This document shows positions 6,345 to 8,213 of a DNA stretch of 8,213 nucleotides, one piece after another. Source of the DNA: CAZOGW01 sp964579415 (GTDB lineage: Bacteria > Actinomycetota > Acidimicrobiia > Spongiisociales > UBA5794). The DNA lies in the NCBI GenBank assembly GCA_964579415.1, contig CAZOGW010000129.1, forward strand, positions 1 through 8,213, read 5' to 3'. Numbering within the stretch: the stretch's first letter is position 1; each line of letters starts with the position of its first letter. The position numbers were made by a program, and so were the translations under genes. The notes under the pieces are model-generated. The model saw only the letters and a list, made by a program, of their open reading frames with translations, did not search any database and had not been told where the DNA came from.

Positions 6345-7999
6345 GACGCCTCCTCGGGGGGAGCCTCGTACATCACCGGCGCCAGCACCGACGATGCCGG
6401 CCCGGGGAGGTCGTTGACGTTGAAGACGGAGAGGTGCACCAATTCGTCGAGGCGTTCCTGGCGGAGCTGGTCGCCCCACAGCACCGGGAGCAGTCCCTTC
6501 CAGCGCTCCTGGAGGAAGTCCCGCAGCGCCACGTTGGAATCGGTGACATCGTGGGAGCGCAACTCGTGCCACAGGCCGGCGACCCGGGCGGTGCACCAGC
6601 CACCCTGGCACGGCCCCATGCCGATGCGGACGTCGCGGCGCACGTCGTCGATGGTCTTGGGATCGCTGGAGGTGATGGACTCGACCACGTCGGCGCGGGT
6701 GGCCAGCTCACATTCGCAGACGAGGGCACCGTACCCCTCGGTCTCCTCGACCTGGTGCAGGCGCTGCCCGAGACGGTGGTATTCGGCCTCGTGGTCCAGG
6801 TCTGCGGTGTCGAGCCGGTTGCCGTTGATGTAGCGCGGCCCGGCGTGCGGGTTGGGGACGGGCTCGAGGTGGGTGCGGCACTCCGCTTCGACGCCGAGCT
6901 TGCGGCACACCTCGTCGACGCACACCTGGGCCATCTGCCGGAACGTGGTCCACTTGCCGCCGGTGATGGTGAGCACTCCCTCGACGCCGTCACGGACGGT
7001 GTGGTCGAGGAGGGCGTAGGCCCGGGTCACGTCCCGGGTCTCGTCGGTGGCTGTCTCCTGGTAGAGCGGCCGCACCCCGGCCCAGGCGCGCAGCATGCGC
7101 ATCTTGGAGATGCCGGGGACGAGCTTCTCGCCCTCCTGCAGCATCAGGTCGACCTCCCACGGCTCGATGGCGAACCGCTCCGGGTCGGAAACCCGCTCGT
7201 CGGTGGTGCCGATGATGGCGACGGTGTGGACCGGCACGATGATGTCGCCGTCGTCGGGCATCTTGCAGCGGTTGACCACCGTGTTCACCACCCGGTGATT
7301 GACGGCGACCATGGTGCCCTTGCCGGCGAGGACCTCGAAGTGGATGCCGGCGGTGGCAGCGATGCGGCCCGCCCAGGCGCCGGAGGCGTTCACCACCAGG
7401 TCGGCGGCGATCTCGACATCCTCGCCGGTGACCAGGTCGTGGCAGCGGGCACCGACGACACGGTCACCCTCTCGTACCAGTTCGTCGACGCGGTGGTAGG
7501 TGAGCATGTCGCCGCCGTACTCGCGGGCGGAGGCGACGGTGGACTCGGCGGAGAGGAAAGAATCGGCCGACGCATCAGGCACCCGGAAGACGTGGGAGAT
7601 GTCCGGGTTGAGCAGCGGCTCCTCTTTGAGGGCCTGGGAGACCGGCACGTCGTCGCATTCGATCCCGGCCACCCGGCAGCCCTCGACGAACCTGGGGATG
7701 TAGTCGGGGTCGTCCCACGGGGTGACCACGAAGAAGCCTGAGGTGTCCTCGATGCAGTGGGGCATGATGCGGCGCAGCACCAGGTTCTCCTCGATGCACT
7801 CCACCGCCGCCTTGGGGTCCTTGACGACGTAGCGGCCGCCGGAGTGGAGCAGCCCGTGGTAGCGCCCGGTGGTCCCGTGGCTCAGGTCGCGCTGTTCGAC
7901 GAGCAGGCAGTCGAAACCGCGCATCGCCAGGTCGCGGAGAACCCCGGTCCCGGTGGCCCCTCCGCCGACGACCAGCACACCCGTCTGGATCCGGCGCAT
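6341..7999 (-). CDS. glpA: Anaerobic glycerol-3-phosphate dehydrogenase subunit A (FAD)
   Basis: This is the catalytic FAD subunit of the GlpABC complex, oxidising sn-glycerol-3-phosphate to dihydroxyacetone phosphate. Of its 552 residues, the N-terminus holds the Rossmann FAD motif VVGGGATGTG (10-19). GRYHGLLHSGGRY (45-57) and ITGGKWTTFR (345-354) are hallmarks of the GlpA/GlpD family. A C-terminal BFD-like [2Fe-2S] domain has C428-x-C430 and C464-x4-C469 in MGPCQGGWC. That domain, plus the following glpB and glpC, separates it from the single-subunit aerobic GlpD. Length is close to E. coli GlpA (about 542). The ATG at 7999 is the start that keeps the FAD strand at the N-terminus; no Shine-Dalgarno precedes it, which may mean leaderless translation. 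First gene of the glpABC operon, joined to glpB by a GTGA overlap. Confidence 0.95.
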   Translation of the reverse strand: MRRIQTGVLVVGGGATGTGVLRDLAMRGFDCLLVEQRDLSHGTTGRYHGLLHSGGRYVVKDPKAAVECIEENLVLRRIMPHCIEDTSGFFVVTPWDDPDYIPRFVEGCRVAGIECDDVPVSQALKEEPLLNPDISHVFRVPDASADSFLSAESTVASAREYGGDMLTYHRVDELVREGDRVVGARCHDLVTGEDVEIAADLVVNASGAWAGRIAATAGIHFEVLAGKGTMVAVNHRVVNTVVNRCKMPDDGDIIVPVHTVAIIGTTDERVSDPERFAIEPWEVDLMLQEGEKLVPGISKMRMLRAWAGVRPLYQETATDETRDVTRAYALLDHTVRDGVEGVLTITGGKWTTFRQMAQVCVDEVCRKLGVEAECRTHLEPVPNPHAGPRYINGNRLDTADLDHEAEYHRLGQRLHQVEETEGYGALVCECELATRADVVESITSSDPKTIDDVRRDVRIGMGPCQGGWCTARVAGLWHELRSHDVTDSNVALRDFLQERWKGLLPVLWGDQLRQERLDELVHLSVFNVNDLPGPASSVLAPVMYEAPPEEAS

Positions 8000-8040
8000 A
8001 GGGGGACCATAGTGCGCGGTGTAGCCAGGATCGTGCCCGG
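8000..8040 (-). promoter_or_regulatory. Candidate leaderless promoter of glpABC
   Basis: Reading towards glpA, the bases before the ATG are TATGGT followed by CCCCCT. TATGGT (8011-8006) keeps the three most conserved -10 positions (T, A and final T) and lies 6 nt from the ATG, so transcription could begin at or next to the start codon. There is no purine-rich ribosome site in between. Leaderless mRNAs are common in actinobacteria. No clear -35 is visible. Confidence 0.35.
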
Positions 8041-8054
8041 AGGCAACGCGTCGA

Positions 8055-8213
8055 ACCCTGGGTTCCCGACGCCGCTCAGCGTCGTCTGCAGCCCGATGTT
8101 GGGGTGGGGTGTCGTACCCTGGGTTCCCGACGCCGCTCAGCGTCGTCTGCAGCCCGAAGTTGGGGTGGGGTGTCGTACCCTGGGTTCCCGACGCCGCTCA
8201 GCGTCGTCTGCAG
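8055..8213. repeat. 61-bp tandem repeat, about 2.6 copies, truncated by window edge
   Basis: Units start at 8055, 8116 and 8177; the third is cut after 37 bases. Copies 1 and 2 differ at one base only (T at 8097, A at 8158) and the third is identical over its visible part. Each unit contains ACCC-T-GGGT (unit positions 1-9), a hairpin CGACGC-n6-GCGTCG (13-30), a CTGCAG (32-37) and a G-rich end GGGGTGGGG. The 61-bp period is not a multiple of three, so the array is not coding. It begins 56 bp upstream of the glpA start codon. Confidence 0.95.

Noticed and set aside
3733..6833. Long plus-strand open frames across the glpC, glpB and glpA region
   Set aside because: They are antisense to genes with clear motifs, run straight through the N gap, and translate to low-complexity Gly/Ala/Arg/Asp-rich protein typical of GC-rich shadow frames.
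6341..7999. Single-subunit aerobic G3P dehydrogenase GlpD
   Set aside because: The C-terminal CxC...Cx4C BFD-like domain and the coupled glpB and glpC genes identify GlpA.
8055..8213. CRISPR-like array (37-bp repeat with 24-bp spacers)
   Set aside because: The would-be spacers differ at only one base and the whole 61-bp unit is repeated, so this is a tandem repeat. No cas gene is present.

Overview
This is a GC-rich bacterial window, with mostly GC3-ending codons and many GTG starts. It is most consistent with an actinobacterium, possibly an uncultured Acidimicrobiia-type lineage; the class is inference from composition and gene style, not from a marker gene. A run of 100 Ns at 5751-5850 marks an assembly gap. 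The left edge cuts a gene and the right edge cuts a tandem repeat.

Layout. 1-584 (minus): the N-terminal two thirds of a glycerol facilitator, glpF. 585-756: its leader, with inverted repeats. 757-1350 (minus): plsY, acyl-phosphate:glycerol-3-phosphate acyltransferase. 1351-1429: the short divergent region between plsY and pgsA. 1331/1430-3860 (plus): three tightly coupled genes, namely pgsA (phosphatidylglycerophosphate synthase), an HpnA-like extended SDR, and an unrecognised two-domain lipoprotein. 3861-4035: a convergent intergenic region with two GC-rich hairpins. 4036-7999 (minus): the operon glpA-glpB-glpC, encoding the three-subunit 'anaerobic' glycerol-3-phosphate (G3P) dehydrogenase; glpB is interrupted by the N gap. 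8000-8054: glpA upstream region, with a possible leaderless start. 8055-8213: 61-bp tandem repeats, 2.6 copies, running off the window.

How it works together. Almost everything recognisable touches G3P. GlpF brings in glycerol; a kinase, not visible here, would make G3P. GlpABC oxidises G3P to DHAP and passes electrons to the quinone pool. PlsY acylates G3P to start phospholipid synthesis. PgsA transfers CDP-diacylglycerol onto G3P to start phosphatidylglycerol synthesis. The SDR and the lipoprotein are co-transcribed with pgsA and may have an envelope role, but that is inference.

I do not see a clearly new defence, mobile or biosynthetic system. The most unusual points are: pgsA has no canonical start codon near its conserved N-terminus (candidate AUC); all four tight gene junctions use the same GTGA overlap; the 61-bp tandem array lies just upstream of glpA; and the SDR-lipoprotein pair is uncharacterised.
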